DNA of 64,000 nucleotides from Pycnopodia helianthoides (lineage: Eukaryota; Echinodermata; Asteroidea; Forcipulatida; Asteriidae). A program made the translations under genes and the position numbers. The notes beneath the pieces were generated by a model that was given only the letters and a program-made list of their open reading frames with translations, was not told where the DNA came from and did not search any database. This document shows positions 33,653-44,457 of the stretch, piece by piece (position 1 is the first letter of the stretch; every line of letters starts with the position of its first letter). The stretch lies in assembly GCA_032158295.1 (NCBI GenBank), contig CM063261.1, forward strand, positions 5,514,001 to 5,578,000, read 5' to 3'.

Positions 33653-33997
33653 ATTTTTTTCTCACGTGTGATTGGTCCGTTATTTCCTCGGTCCTCGGTG
33701 TTCGCCACAATGCCCAGCTCTCTCGATAAGATTGTTTTAATGTTGTTTGTCTTTAGACTTTTGTCTTTGTCTTTTGTGGGTAAAAGGTATCAAAGAAATT
33801 ATCAATAAATATCTACTGCAATTTATGTCGTTGAAAGTCATTAGTTCTAGCGACTCATATGTCTTTTCAGTGAACAGTGAGAAGTAGCGTTGCACGACAA
33901 AGGTAATTTCTCATGAGTGCACTCAATAAACAATTTGCTTTTTTTCTCACGTGTGATTGGTCCATTATTTTCTCGGTCTTCGGTGTTCGCCACAATT
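33653..33997 (+). promoter_or_regulatory. Duplicated CACGTG + ATTGG promoter-like block
   Basis: A ~58-bp block beginning tttttttctcacgtgtgatt occurs at 33653-33711 and again at 33940-33997, with about four differences. It contains an E-box (cacgtg) directly followed by an inverted CCAAT box (attgg), a common promoter pair. The first copy sits right before a small exon-like ORF (33710-33779). Confidence 0.35.
33710..33779 (+). CDS. Possible signal-peptide first exon
   Basis: ATG in context cacaATGcc opens MPSSLDKIVLMLFVFRLLSL followed by SFV and a GTAAAA donor. A short charged start and hydrophobic core look like a signal peptide. The gene body is not identified, so this remains a guess supported by the promoter-like block just upstream. 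Confidence 0.2.
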
Positions 33998-34137
33998 TCC
34001 ACAATAAACAATTTGCATGTTAACCGGTCACGGTTGCCCTTATTTTCGATCGAACAACGCTAATAAAAGAGAGTGTTTACACATACTGTTGCTGCCATGC
34101 CCCAATAATAATGGTCATGCAGCAATTATTGTAAATA

Positions 34138-34439
34138 TGGACCTTTCTATTGTTGATAAACAAACCGCGCTGGTTGGCATGGACGGCCGAATGTTAGCAA
34201 ACTATTCAATCATGTTAACAAATGTTGTGACCAAATTCAACACTTATGCAAACTTTCAATTTAAAAACAAACCTTACAATGATTGGTTGCTTTGTTTCCA
34301 ACGAATTCAACACAATTTTTTGATATTTCCATTTTTGGATATTTCTGTGTAACATTGTTACAAACTTTTGCTTTGCATTTATAGCTTCTTATAGTTTTTA
34401 AACCTTGGTTGGCCAAAAAATCGGGCTGTAACGTTGTAA
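34138..34439. repeat. Dispersed repeat R, copy 1 (target of the DIRS insertion)
   Basis: About 300 bp homologous to 55463-55762, sharing cctttctattgttgataaac, ccgcgctggttggcatggac and the end cgggctgtracgttgyaa. In the second copy the sequence continues agaaaggtctatg; here it is interrupted by the DIRS element and resumes as agaaagttctat at 50478. Confidence 0.75.
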
Positions 34440-34440
34440 T

Positions 34441-34632
34441 TCCCTCCCCACAGTAGTGTGGGAAGGGTCTACGAGGGAATACTTACCTGTAGAGCAAATA
34501 CATTTGCATATTCCTATTAGGCCTACCGGCAGGTATTTACCGCTAAGAGTTTTACATATCCTGTAATAGCGCCCTCTGCCGCTACCCACAGTGCCCCGCG
34601 GCATGTACGCCTCGTGAGCCTCCTCTTTTCTC
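34441..34632. repeat. DIRS left inverted terminal repeat
   Basis: 34467-34632 is the inverted copy of 50314-50477 (for example ccgctacccacagtgccccg and gcatgtacgcctcgtgagcc appear inverted there). The outer 26 bases (tccctccccacagtagtgtg onward) are present only on this side, the unequal end typical of DIRS elements. Confidence 0.85.
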
Positions 34633-34634
34633 CC

Positions 34635-34696
34635 CTGTGGGGAGGGAGTCTACGTCACTCTACTTACCTGTAAAGCAAATACATTTGCATAGACTA
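34635..34696. repeat. DIRS internal complementary region
   Basis: ctgtggggaggga (34635-34647) is the complement of the outer left end, and gtctacgtcactctacttac (from 34648) is the complement of the outer right end, joined without a gap. This matches the complement of the junction formed if both ends of the element were joined, the role proposed for this region in making the circular DNA intermediate. Confidence 0.85.
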
Positions 34697-34841
34697 GCAC
34701 CGGACAAGGCGGTGGGTATGCGAGAGGATAAAACCCTATATCACAATTAAATCTATATACATAATTTATATACATACGCTAACAGTATATTTATATGATA
34801 CAAATAACATGATAAACACGGAATCAGAACAAGGAACTCAC

Positions 34842-35734
34842 CTAAACAAGGGAAGTCCTGCTTGGGGAGTGTCCTGGCTGGGAAGAGGTCCGACTGGCCG
34901 CTCTTAGCACTGCTCTCCCTGTCCTGCCCTCCGTCTGGAGCACATCCTTCAGATAGCACTCCGTAAAGGTGTTAGGAGTCTTCCAACACGCTGCCTGCAG
35001 GATGTCGCTCATGGCAACACCCTTAAAAAAGGCCCATGATGTTGACACTGCTCTAACATCATGAGCACGGACTTTCTCCGAGTCTCCACCTGCTGGGACT
35101 TCCTGGGCCGAGCGGATGGCCGTGACTATCCATCTGGCAATCGTATTACGAGAGGCAGGCCGGTATGGCTGGGTCATCGTGACAAAAAGTTGGGAGTGGC
35201 CCGTCCGAAGTGTCTTCGTGCGGTTGATGTACCACTTTAGCGCTCTGACTGGACACCACAATTTGTCATTTGGCACAGACGAGAACGATTTGATGTCAGG
35301 GACAAAGATGTCCGGGGTAAAAAGGAGTCCGATTGATTCTTAGTCAAGAATCCTGCCCTAGGTATCAGGCGGACCACATGCGGTTCCCACCGGATGTTCC
35401 CCGGATCTAATGTAAGGGAATGTAGCTCACTACGTCGTCTAGATGTAGCTACTGCCAACAAGAAGGTGACCTTAACAGACAACTGTAACAGAGTTGCGCT
35501 GCCTATCGGTTCAAAAGGGGATCTCGATAAAGCCTCTAACACACTAAAGAGGTCCCACGAGGGCACCAGCCTACGTGTTGGGGGACGAGAAACAAACATC
35601 CCTTTCATTAGCTGGCTAAGTGCCTGGTTTTCCGACACTGAGGATTCGTCTGGGAAACCTCCGTGGATCGCCACTATGGCCGACCGGTAGTTCTTAACCG
35701 TGGCCGTTGTAAGGTCACTCTCGAACAAGTACAC
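34842..35734 (-). pseudogene. DIRS tyrosine recombinase, one frameshift
   Basis: Two overlapping frames (35237-35734, then 34842-35276). Catalytic signatures are visible: first Arg in TSRRRSELHSL, H-x-x-R in RAHDVRAVSTSWAF, and the Tyr in FTECYLKDV. The enzyme joins the circular DNA copy to the genome without the usual target duplication. A frameshift near 35240-35275 separates the first Arg from the rest, so this copy is probably inactive. Confidence 0.85.
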
Positions 35735-35754
35735 CAGGAAATCTGCAACCTCCC

Positions 35755-37972
35755 CTAAAGAAGTATTGTGGAGATGTAGAGATCGTTGTCTACACCACTT
35801 GTAAAAATGGCGTTATCTACTGTCGTAAATCTTCCTGGTTGACTCTCGTCGACTGCCGGCTGCAATAGTCGCAGCTCGTCGAGAAAGGCCTGCCGTGCGG
35901 AGGGATTGTGTGATAGCACCCAGCACGTCAGGTGAAGCTCCTGCGGAGCCGGATGCAGGAAACCCGAGCTGGGCTGGAACAGTATGTCTGCTCGCTGCAG
36001 AAGCACCACTGGCCTGTAAACCAAGAGCGTGGTCAGTCTCGTGAACCATGGCTGGCGAGGCCAGAAGGGAGCTATGAGGAGGACCTTGCAGTTCTCCTGC
36101 TCCAGCTTGTCTAACACTCCTGGGATGAGAGAGAACGGGGGAAAGGCATACGCCAGTAGCCCATCCCACCGCATTGCCAGAGCGTCCGTCTGCCACGCAC
36201 GGGGGTCGGGAACCCTCGTGCAGTAGACCGGAAGCTGGTGGTTGTCCCTTGAAGCAAAAAGATCGACATGAGGTCGATCGATTAACTGAAAAAGGGGCTG
36301 CGCTACCTGTGGGCGCAGTGTCCACTCCGTGGGAAGGATCCAACCCCTGGAGAGGGCATCGGCGGTAATGTTCTCCTCGCCTGGGAGGTGGACTGCCGAG
36401 AGTGTTATTCTGTGGCGAATGCACCAATGGAACAGCTTCCATGATTGTGAGCGCGCACAGACGTCCCGACCGTGTGCCCCCCTGGCGATTGATATAAGCC
36501 ACCACTGTGGCGTTGTCGCACCGAACCAGTATCGCTCGACCCATAACCAGGGGCCGAAAATGCTGGAGTGCGTTGAAGACCGCCCACAACTCGAGCACAT
36601 TGATATGACTTGAGAGGTGTTCGCCCCCCCCCCCCCACGACCCGCCACCTGGCGTGGGGGTAGGGTTGCCCCCCAGCCGAAAAGTGACGCGTCTGTTGTG
36701 ATGGTCAGGGACGGCTGCGGCCTGCGAAAGGCCCGCCCTCCTGCAAGGTTGGCTGAGTCGAGCCACCACTGGAGGTGTGGCAGCAGCCAAGGCGTGGTCG
36801 GTACCGGATGGCTGATGCGATGACAGCTGGGCCGGTAAAAGGAGAGCAGGTGAAGTTGGATGGGACGCATCCGTAGCCTGCAAAATTCCACGACGTCCAC
36901 CAGGCTGGCCATGAGACCTAGGAGTCTTAGCCAGGCCTGCGCTGGGGCCACCGTTATCGGCATAAAAAGGGATACACATTGACGTAGGTTCAACAAGCGT
37001 TCCTCTGTAGGGCGGGCCAGCCCCCTCTGAAGGTCGAGCGCCGCTCCCAGAAATTTTGGGAACTGGGATGGGAGCGGGTGCGACTTCTCGTAGTTGATGA
37101 GAAACCCGAGGTCAGATGTAAGACGCATGGTGCGGCTGACAGCCGCCGACGTAGCCTCGAGAGAGTGACCCACAACTATCCAATCGTCGAGATACATGTA
37201 CATGAATATCATCACACCCTGTCTCCGCAGCGCTGCCCCGATTGTTTTCACTATGCGGTGAAAACGCGGGTGAGGTGGAGAGCCCGAATGGGAGCACCGT
37301 GAATTCGTATTAGGATGTTGTTGTATTGAAAACGAAGGAATTTCCAGTGCTCCGGTCTGACAGGGACATACAAGTAAGCATCCTTCATTTCGAGGCTGGC
37401 CGCCCAAGCTGGTGTGTTGATTGATTGGAGAATAATCCTCAGCGTATCCATACGGAAGCGCCGAGGACGTATGTATCTGTTAAGCGGCTTTAAATTCAGA
37501 ATCGGACGCCATACGCCGGCCTCCTTCTTGGGAACCAAGAAGAAGATCGACATAAAGCCCGTCCGCATTTCCCCGAGGGGAACTACACGCACCGCTCTCT
37601 TCGCGAGGAGGGAATTTATTTCCTCCTCGAGATAGCGGCGCTTTGATGGGTCGGACGGAACTGGCGTCGGCCGAACAAGCATGCCCGACGGGGGGGGGGG
37701 GGGGGGCTCGAGAAGTCCAGTGCATAACCGTGACTGATTGTATCGAGCACCCACCGGTCGGGTGTGATCAGAGCCCAGGACCCCGCGTAGTCATGGAGGC
37801 GGCCTCCCACGGGTCCGACAACGGGAGGTCGCCACGAGGCGGGCAAGTCACCTACGCCAGCCCCCGGAATACCGGGGGGCGGGCGATCGGGCACCGCGGC
37901 TGGGTTGGGGCCGTTGTTGTCCGGGGATGAATGGCTGAGTCTGCGCGGGCCGCGTACCCGAAGTGTTGTCAC
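35755..37972 (-). pseudogene. DIRS reverse transcriptase / RNase H, frameshifted
   Basis: The N-terminal RT block (GSWALITPDRWVLDTISHGY, 37972-37616) and the next block (FLVPKKEAGVWRPILNLKPL, 37754-37251) lead to the catalytic MYLDDWIVV (about 37195-37175) in the long frame 35755-37407. RNase H starts at TTDASLFGWG and contains CDNATVVAYINRQGG in another frame (35813-36979), ending at ADALSRG in the first. A downstream conserved region (YAFPPFSLIP, VLLIAPFWPRQPWF) is the part often compared with Dam-type methyltransferases in DIRS elements. Frame changes lie at a G17 run (37690-37706), near 37300, at a C13 run (36624-36636) and near 36460. Confidence 0.85.
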
Positions 37973-38395
37973 GGACGGGCAGACTTCAGCGGTTGGCGGC
38001 GGGGAATGACAAACGTTGATTTGTTCTTGTCCCGTGTCGCTCTGGGTGCAGGGGTTGAAGGCCTCTTGAGATTTATCTTCTCAGTTGCTTTCAAGCGTTT
38101 TGCCTCCTCCTGCATACATTCCTCAAATTTACTTGCAAAAAGATCCGGACCCAACAGTGAAAGGTCTTCAAATCTTTTGCGGGCGCCCTGCGACGGGAGG
38201 AACAATGCATCGAGCACGTTCCCCGGCGGGACGAGGTTGCCAAGGACGACACTCGCGTAAATTGATCAAGCACCGAGCGGAGACCATGGTCAAAGCAGTG
38301 AAAAGCTGCGGTTAACAAATCCGCTGGTATCGCCGACTCGTCCTCACAACCTGACACTAAACAGTCAGTGTGCAGCGTTCGGAAAAGTGCTTCCT
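37973..38395 (-). pseudogene. DIRS Gag, C-terminal piece
   Basis: Contains CEDESAIPADLLTAAFHCFD and, after a frame change, LDALFLPSQGARKRFEDLSL and a basic tail (PRATRDKNKSTFVIPRRQP), a layout typical of DIRS Gag just before RT. Its upstream end is cut at about 38395 by the insertion 38396-41548. Confidence 0.7.
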
Positions 38396-38740
38396 TTCAT
38401 TTGTAGCGTATGCACGGCAGTCGCAGTTTTGCATATATAATGAGCTTGGAGGGCACATTTTCAAAAAATCATATCTTAAAAATCCAGCCATTAAAAATAT
38501 AAAAACGTAATATTATGAAAGAGGGATGCTTCATTATAATAACAAAATTTATGGAAGAATTTTTAATTGTTCAGAATTGAGAAATATCGGACTGGAAAAA
38601 TTATCATCGTTGTACAAAAATAACGGTTTCCGAAAAAGTCCCTTTCTAGCATTTAACGAAATTGTGCAGATAAACCTGTATCATGGGTGTTTAGGTACAT
38701 TATTGATCTATCATACGCTATAGTCGTTTTTTCTGAAGCC

Positions 38741-40850
38741 ACTCAAAACAGTCAGGGGCACCCTAAGTATCCGTCGCCGTCAGCGTTAACATTCTCGGTA
38801 GAAAAATCCGCCATTACTCGTTGGTCTAATGGGAGCCCGAATGTGATTGGTCAGAATTGTGCCAACCCGACTAATCAGCTACTATGTAACAAAACGCAAG
38901 GCAGCCATGGTTTGGCACGATTCCCTGCTCCGGTCATGCAATCTACGAGGGCTTGTGTTGACAAGAAACCGGTGCCCGACTATTATTTGTTATTATGGTT
39001 TGGCCGGGTTTAGCTTCAGTTATTTGGAAGGATATCTCATAGAGCTATATATATTGACTAGAGCGCTAACTTGCTCTGAGTTTAGAAGCCACCCTGGGCG
39101 CAGACATGTTTGATGTGTTGCGTGACTACGGAACGATTTTAATTTTAAGAGAGCACACATGGCCGCGAAAATTTTGCATTCGGCGTGCGCGCTTACGTAC
39201 GCGCCATATTTAATCTAACGATCATTGCTCTTGTAAACAGGTGATTTTAGTGATGTCTTAAAAAAATATGTAGTAGGTAATTCTCTGATGTTGTTACTTA
39301 CGTCTTTAGGAAAAATGCTGAGTCGAACTAAAGCCTTGTTTGGGAGGATTCAATGCTTCAAGGTGTCAAGGGGAAAAAAACGAAATCTGCTTCAAGTATA
39401 CACAATATGCCGGCAAGAATGACGAACTCAAAAAATAAAAACGTATACGCGCAAACGCACATGTTAAACATGACGCAAATGACGCTCGCAGTTTGTACGC
39501 TCATTAGCCGATTGTGCGTTCTCATTTGCTGCATATTTGGTTCGATGACGCATAGAAAAGAACAAACGCTTTATCGTGCAAATAGCCGTACAATTTTATT
39601 GCCGTACAAAATTTCAAGCTTTTGTACTAGTTTGTACATAAACATGGATGCGCCCACACGGCTTCAAAACCTTAGTGCGTGTATAACGGGGTGTTGGCGC
39701 TCTAGTCAATATATATAGCTCTATGGGATATCTGTATCTTTCCGTCGCAGAAACCAAAACTAGCATAAACGCAACGGATAAATTGCTAGTTTATGACTAA
39801 ATAATGATGGCCTTCCAATCTAATGCTATGAATACAAACATATTTGACAGTTTTAAAAATGAAATATTTCTTTGTTTTGTGTTAAAGTCTTTCAAAACTC
39901 ATATTTTTTGTTCTCTTACTTTTCCAATGAAAGTTCAATTCCTGACCCTGCCCCCTATCTATTTACTGTGAAATCTAACTTAAAAGCTGGGAATTCTGGT
40001 CAGCTGAAAATATATTCAATTATATTGAACACAAGAATAAACCAAATGACAATTGTTCTTTTTCTTTTGTTTATTGTACGAAACATTTATTTTAAAGTTT
40101 CTTTTAGCTGCATACATGCATGACATGTAAATGTATAACAAAATAATGCTATTGCGTTTCAGGGCACATGAAATGATTAAAAAAATTGTGCTACATACAA
40201 CATTTGGCAGGCATATTGCTTTAAATGAAAATATAATAAAAATAACACTGCAGCAAGTGCCACTTTTGGTACCAATGAAACATTTAAGGAAAACAAAAAC
40301 AAAATAAGTGTTGCTCAGTGAACAAAAATACATGAGTGATCACTGCATAAATACAAATAAATAAACACTGGGGCAAGTGCCTTGGTATAAATAAAATAAA
40401 ATTTAAATAAAGGCCATCTATAGCGAAAAAAATCTCGCTCATGACATCCATGCCGACATCCACAAACTTACAATTGAAATATTTGCAAAGTTTTCGAAGT
40501 CCACTCACAACCATCTTTGCAGCTGGATATTTCTCTCGAGTGGATTTCAAAAGAGAGTCAAACTGTCACGAAGATCATAAAAAAACATGACAAAATAAAT
40601 AGCGTCGTAAGAACAAGTGAAAAACACAAGGCCTTTTTTCCCGCCAGTTGATGATGACGTCACGTAAGTTAAAACGATACGGCACAAATAACGATTTTTG
40701 CAAAAGTTTTTGAACCGAAAAAAAAACATTAACGGCTAAACCTGCAGAAGTGTATGTGGTACGTATCGAAAGAACGACCCTTCGTTTATCAGAATATGGA
40801 CTCCGTTTGTCTCAATCGTGCTCGAAACAGTCAGGGGCACCCTAAATGTA
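38741..40850. repeat. Direct repeat AAACAGTCAGGGGCACCCTAA, two copies 2 kb apart
   Basis: The 21-bp sequence occurs at about 38746-38766 and 40829-40849 in the same orientation, with weak similarity continuing upstream. It could be a target duplication of a large insertion or paired internal repeats of the host element. Confidence 0.55.
39038..39725. mobile_element. P-like MITE with 8-bp target duplication
   Basis: Terminal inverted repeats begin CATAGAGCTATATATATTGA and are perfect for 29 bp. A perfect 8-bp duplication ggatatct flanks the element (39030-39037 and 39726-39733). End sequence resembles that of the P-like element at 28512 (both CAT..GA.CTA.AT...TGACT). Non-coding, 688 bp. Confidence 0.75.
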
Positions 40851-40870
40851 GAGCTAATCAACAAAAAGTG
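39734..40870. other. Interior of the 38396-41548 element, no gene seen
   Basis: AT-rich sequence with only short frames. Nothing recognised. Confidence 0.45.
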
Positions 40871-40878
40871 TGAAACTT

Positions 40879-41409
40879 TAATAGATAGATAGATAGATAC
40901 ATTTATTCAATGTTGCAAATAGTGTATAATACAGAGTAAAATGGTCAAAATTACCGAAAAATATAAAAGAGATTAAAAGGTGAAACTTTAAACAAAATGC
41001 AACATCTAGGTCCGGGGGGAAGCATAGCTTTTGTTCCCCAGCCTATGAACGGACAGACAAAAAAAACAGACAGACATTAAAATACAGGACAAAACTAACA
41101 GGTGTAAGACAGAAAATAAAGCCGTTACTATTTCCACATACAAAAATTACATCAGTATCTTAGTATTCATTTAGAAAATGAGTTTTAAGTTTTTTGGTAA
41201 AAGTTGAGAGAGTACGCAATGATTTAAAAGAGTCATCCAGACTATTCCAAAATAAAGTGCCACGCTGGACAACACCATTTTTAGACAACGTGGTTCTACG
41301 AAAGTTAACATAAAGATTTTTCCTAATCACATTTCAGACGAAGATTCACATGTATTTGGTACCTAAAATCTGGTAAAAATGGGTTTATTTTACGATGAAA
41401 ATGTTCAAA
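40879..41409 (-). mobile_element. 5'-truncated LINE fragment
   Basis: The minus strand encodes the end of a non-LTR RT protein (VNFRRTTLSKNGVVQRGTLF, WNSLDDSFKSLRTLSTFTKK, then a stop) with a tatc microsatellite tail at 40879-40905. A 7-bp target duplication gaaactt flanks it (40872-40878 and 41410-41416). Typical dead-on-arrival truncated LINE copy. Confidence 0.75.
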
Positions 41410-41418
41410 GAAACTTAC

Positions 41419-41536
41419 CACTCCATCTTGACCCAACACTACCCTCAAGCGGGCACCTGTAGCCAATTTTGCAGGGTCGTCTCCGAACGCTCTCGCATTC
41501 ACGCGAAATCTCGAAGGGTCCGAGACCGCCGTGCAG
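41419..41536 (-). other. Exon-like segment at the end of the TIR element
   Basis: 118 nt, CpG-rich, preceded by acceptor-like ttttatttgcag and followed by GTAAGT. One frame is fully open and includes DPSRFRVNARAFGDDPAKLA. I recognise no family. It may be a transposon exon, a captured host exon or chance. Confidence 0.25.
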
Positions 41537-41548
41537 CTGCAAATAAAA

Positions 41549-41894
41549 TCTGGCTTTAGACCTCATTATCGTGCACGCTGCGCACTGACTGTAAATACTC
41601 CGTGAGGAGAAGCAGGAAGGAGGCTGAGCGCATGCCCTGGCGGGAGGCTGAGTCAACTTTCTTCAAGACTTCCTCGAACTTGCCCCGAGTCTTGTCGGCA
41701 AAGGGTTTCTTCGAAGCAGTGGAGCCTGAGTCTGCTATTAACTTGTCTTTAGCATAGTCGGATATGGAAGGTGTTGTGAAAAAAATTATCGAAATCCGCT
41801 GCAGGGAAACGATTGTATGCATTCTCCCGTTTGGAGAAGGGGTGCCATTTGCTGTTCGCTTTCATGAGAGCGCAAATGCGATCCACACAAAGTA
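41549..41894 (-). pseudogene. DIRS Gag, third piece
   Basis: Contains a conserved-looking DIRS Gag segment ending RQGMRSASFLLLLTEYLQSV, cut at the low-coordinate side by the TIR element and at the high side by a MITE. Some internal frame changes. Confidence 0.65.
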
Positions 41895-42042
41895 ACCTGG
41901 GGCCGATTTCACAAAGAGATAAGACTAGTCTTATCTGAAGTTAGGACCAGTAACTGGTCTTAACTTAAGACTAGTCCTATCTCTTAGCATTGCCTAGGAC
42001 TAGTCCTAAGTTAGGAAGAGTTTTGTGAAATCGACCCCAGGT
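41895..42042. mobile_element. 148-bp MITE in DIRS Gag
   Basis: Inverted ends acctggggycgatttcacaa (left 41895, right end 42042), with an interior rich in actagtcct / aagactagtctt palindromic motifs. It splits the Gag frame between 41894 and 42043. Related ends occur at 10975-11122. Confidence 0.75.
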
Positions 42043-42837
42043 CCACTGGAAGCGTCGGGAAAAAGTTGACCTTGTTGGTCGACGTGCCCGTCTTCCGCTT
42101 GAATGATTTTCTGTCTGGCTGAAGATCCTCAGTCGCGGATGGCAATTGCAGCACCCGTATCATGTCACGTTGAACCAGCCGAAGCTCGGTCTCCGTAACG
42201 GACAACCGCTGCATGCGTTGGGCAATGTCCTCGTCGTCCTCCTCGGAGTCCCCCGAGAGGGAAGGTCGAGATGTCCCCGGAGACTGGGGAACACTAGGCT
42301 CAGATTGTGAAAATTGCACCGAGTCCTGGGTCACTGGCTGTGCAATTCCTTCGGTATCAAACGCCATAGATGGGTGGATACTCAAAGCCGGGACAGGCGC
42401 CGGAGCACGGCTCACAGTGCACGGTATGCCTCTGGGCCCTTGTGCCCGCCAACCTCCACCGATGGAGGGTTGTAGGGTGGCAGGGGGTTGTGGCTGACTA
42501 GGTCAGTCCGCAGGAACCCCAATAACGCCCGCCTGACGGGTAGAAGACAAAGCCGATAAAGACGCCGAAACGCCGGGATCGACTGGACGAACCATCCAAA
42601 CTTAAAGAAGAACGGTGGTGACGTCTCCCCTTTGTCTTCTTGCTCTTCTTTTTGGAAGAGCTACCCCGGGAAAAATCCGATGATATTTCGGATGACGCCG
42701 GGGGCCCTGGAACCCCGGAGCAACGGTAGTAATCCATTGCCGGTGGTTCAATAGAGCGCACGGAAGAAGAGCCGGTAGGCACAGGAATTCCCGGATTGAG
42801 GGCGCTGTTCATCTGGCTGCCTGCATTTTTATTTCCT
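42043..42837 (-). pseudogene. DIRS Gag, second piece
   Basis: Minus-strand frames with proline/serine-rich then acidic sequence (SGDSEEDDEDIAQRMQRLSV) and a basic serine-rich stretch (SSSKKKSKKTKGRRHHRSSL). It joins in frame with the first Gag piece across the LINE insertion. Low-complexity content is usual for DIRS Gag. Confidence 0.6.
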
Positions 42838-42882
42838 CTCTCAGTTTCCAGTTTTGAAACTACGTTTTGACTAAAGTTTGGT

Positions 42883-44457
42883 GTGTGTGAGTACTGTGAA
42901 CTTTTTAAACTGTATATAGCATACAAACAGTGTACAAACATGGCCGTCACCAGTGTTCCAGCAAGCAAGATATTTATACCCCGAGTTCTGATGTGCTTCG
43001 GGCTTCTGTTCTTTTGCCATCCTTTAAAATCACTGGATATGGAAAGTTTAATTACACCACTGAACCACCACCACCATAGGGGATACACATCATTCCAATT
43101 GACTATGTTTGATGTCCCGAGCATCCGCCCAGTTGTGATACACCTGTGCTCTAAAGGCTTTAAGCATTCCAGTTTACCACTGATGAGATGGTCGAAACAC
43201 GGTTACACCAGTCTTAGCGTGCCTGGCCACGACCCACCTAAAGACATAACTGTTTACATGGATATTTCATCTAATCCTGGTCCGGGCATGAATGGAACTC
43301 CTAGCCCCCACGGTCATGTATTATGTGAGGCGAATTTCAAATCACCCGCCAATAGTGATAGTCAACATCAAATCCCTACAATTTCTGCTATGGGAAAAAG
43401 AGTGTATTCTCGAGAGATCATTCTCAATCTGCGAGGCTCCGTTGGACGTCCCAGGTCTGAAGTACTACACCAGCTCAAGATCAATGGCTTAATTCGTAGA
43501 TACAGGGGGAAAAGAGGTGGTAGGAAACAACGCCTCGTCTGCTCCATCCCAGTTCATATCTCCAATAGAAATATTCACCAAGCTGGAACAATTCAAGAAG
43601 TTAATCATGGTCCCTATACTACCAACATGAGAGTGAATGCTGTCAACTTGTTAAACCTTGTTAACATTCCCAGGGTTCAATCAACACCGAGAACACGGAG
43701 AATGTGTCTGCCTAACTTGATGTTATGTAATCCTCGCTCTTTAATCAACAAGATTGATGAATTTAGGTCGTTTCTATATGATCATCAGATAGAAATTGCT
43801 TGTTTGTCGGAAACGTGGTTTAGGCGTGACACACCTATCGAACAGATTAACATTGAAGGTTTTTCCCTTTTTTCAAAAGAAAGGATTAACCGCTGTGGTG
43901 GTGGGGTAGCATTATATGTAAATAATTTACTTCATGCTGTAACGTATGATACTTTTATCCAGCAACAACTAGAGGTAGTCTGGGTCAAAATGAGACCTTC
44001 ATTGTTACCACGGTCAATTACCAGTCTATATTATTATTGTGCTGTTTATTCCCCGCCTAACGATACCAATGCAGATATGTTAGTTTGTCAACTTTTAGAA
44101 ACAATTGACAAAATTACTACTAGCTTTCCGGATGCTGGTGTTGTAATTGCTGGTGATATGAATCGCCTAGACTTAAGTCAACTCACCATAGGCCAATTTG
44201 TTCAGGTAGTTGACTGTCCTACTAGAGGTTCTGCGATCTTGGACAAGATCATTACTAATATCTCCTTACAATATCAACCTCCTATTGTCATGGCTCCCCT
44301 TGCACATAGTGACCATAACACTGTTCTATGGCGTCCAAAAGTCAATCTTATTCTAAATAATCAGACATGTACCAAAACTACTAGATCAATGAAGCTGTCT
44401 TCTGTCCGTGAGTTTGGTCAATGGATTACGCAATTTGATTGGTCAGATATTTTATGA
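42883..44457 (+). pseudogene. LINE N-terminal region and endonuclease
   Basis: A 524-codon open frame. Near residue 127 a degenerate 2A-like motif DISSNPGP follows a hydrophobic N-terminal region (VLMCFGLLFFC). A basic linker (RRYRGKRGGRKQR) follows. The endonuclease domain spans roughly residues 280-495 with catalytic signatures LCNPRS, LSETWF, AGDMN and SDHN all present. The frame stops before the RT, which continues in other frames, so the polyprotein is broken. The start codon is uncertain because the annotated frame may begin with a non-ATG codon upstream of the first conserved segment. Confidence 0.75.

Larger units (their letters stand above)
38396..41548. mobile_element. TIR element of unknown family inserted in DIRS Gag
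   Basis: Gag sequence stops at about 38395 and resumes at about 41549. Ends are imperfect inverted repeats: left tttcatttgtagcgtatgca then cggcagtc, right complement ttttatttgcagctgcacgg then cggtc. No transposase frame is seen. A P-like MITE (39038-39725) and a LINE fragment (40879-41409) sit inside it. The target duplication could not be resolved. Confidence 0.5.

Noticed and set aside
35394..38315. Several plus-strand frames of 60-110 codons over the DIRS region
   Set aside because: Shadows of the minus-strand RT and recombinase, with no recognisable motifs.
42498..43124. 208-codon minus-strand frame as one gene
   Set aside because: It runs across the DIRS Gag/LINE border; only the part below about 42838 is Gag.
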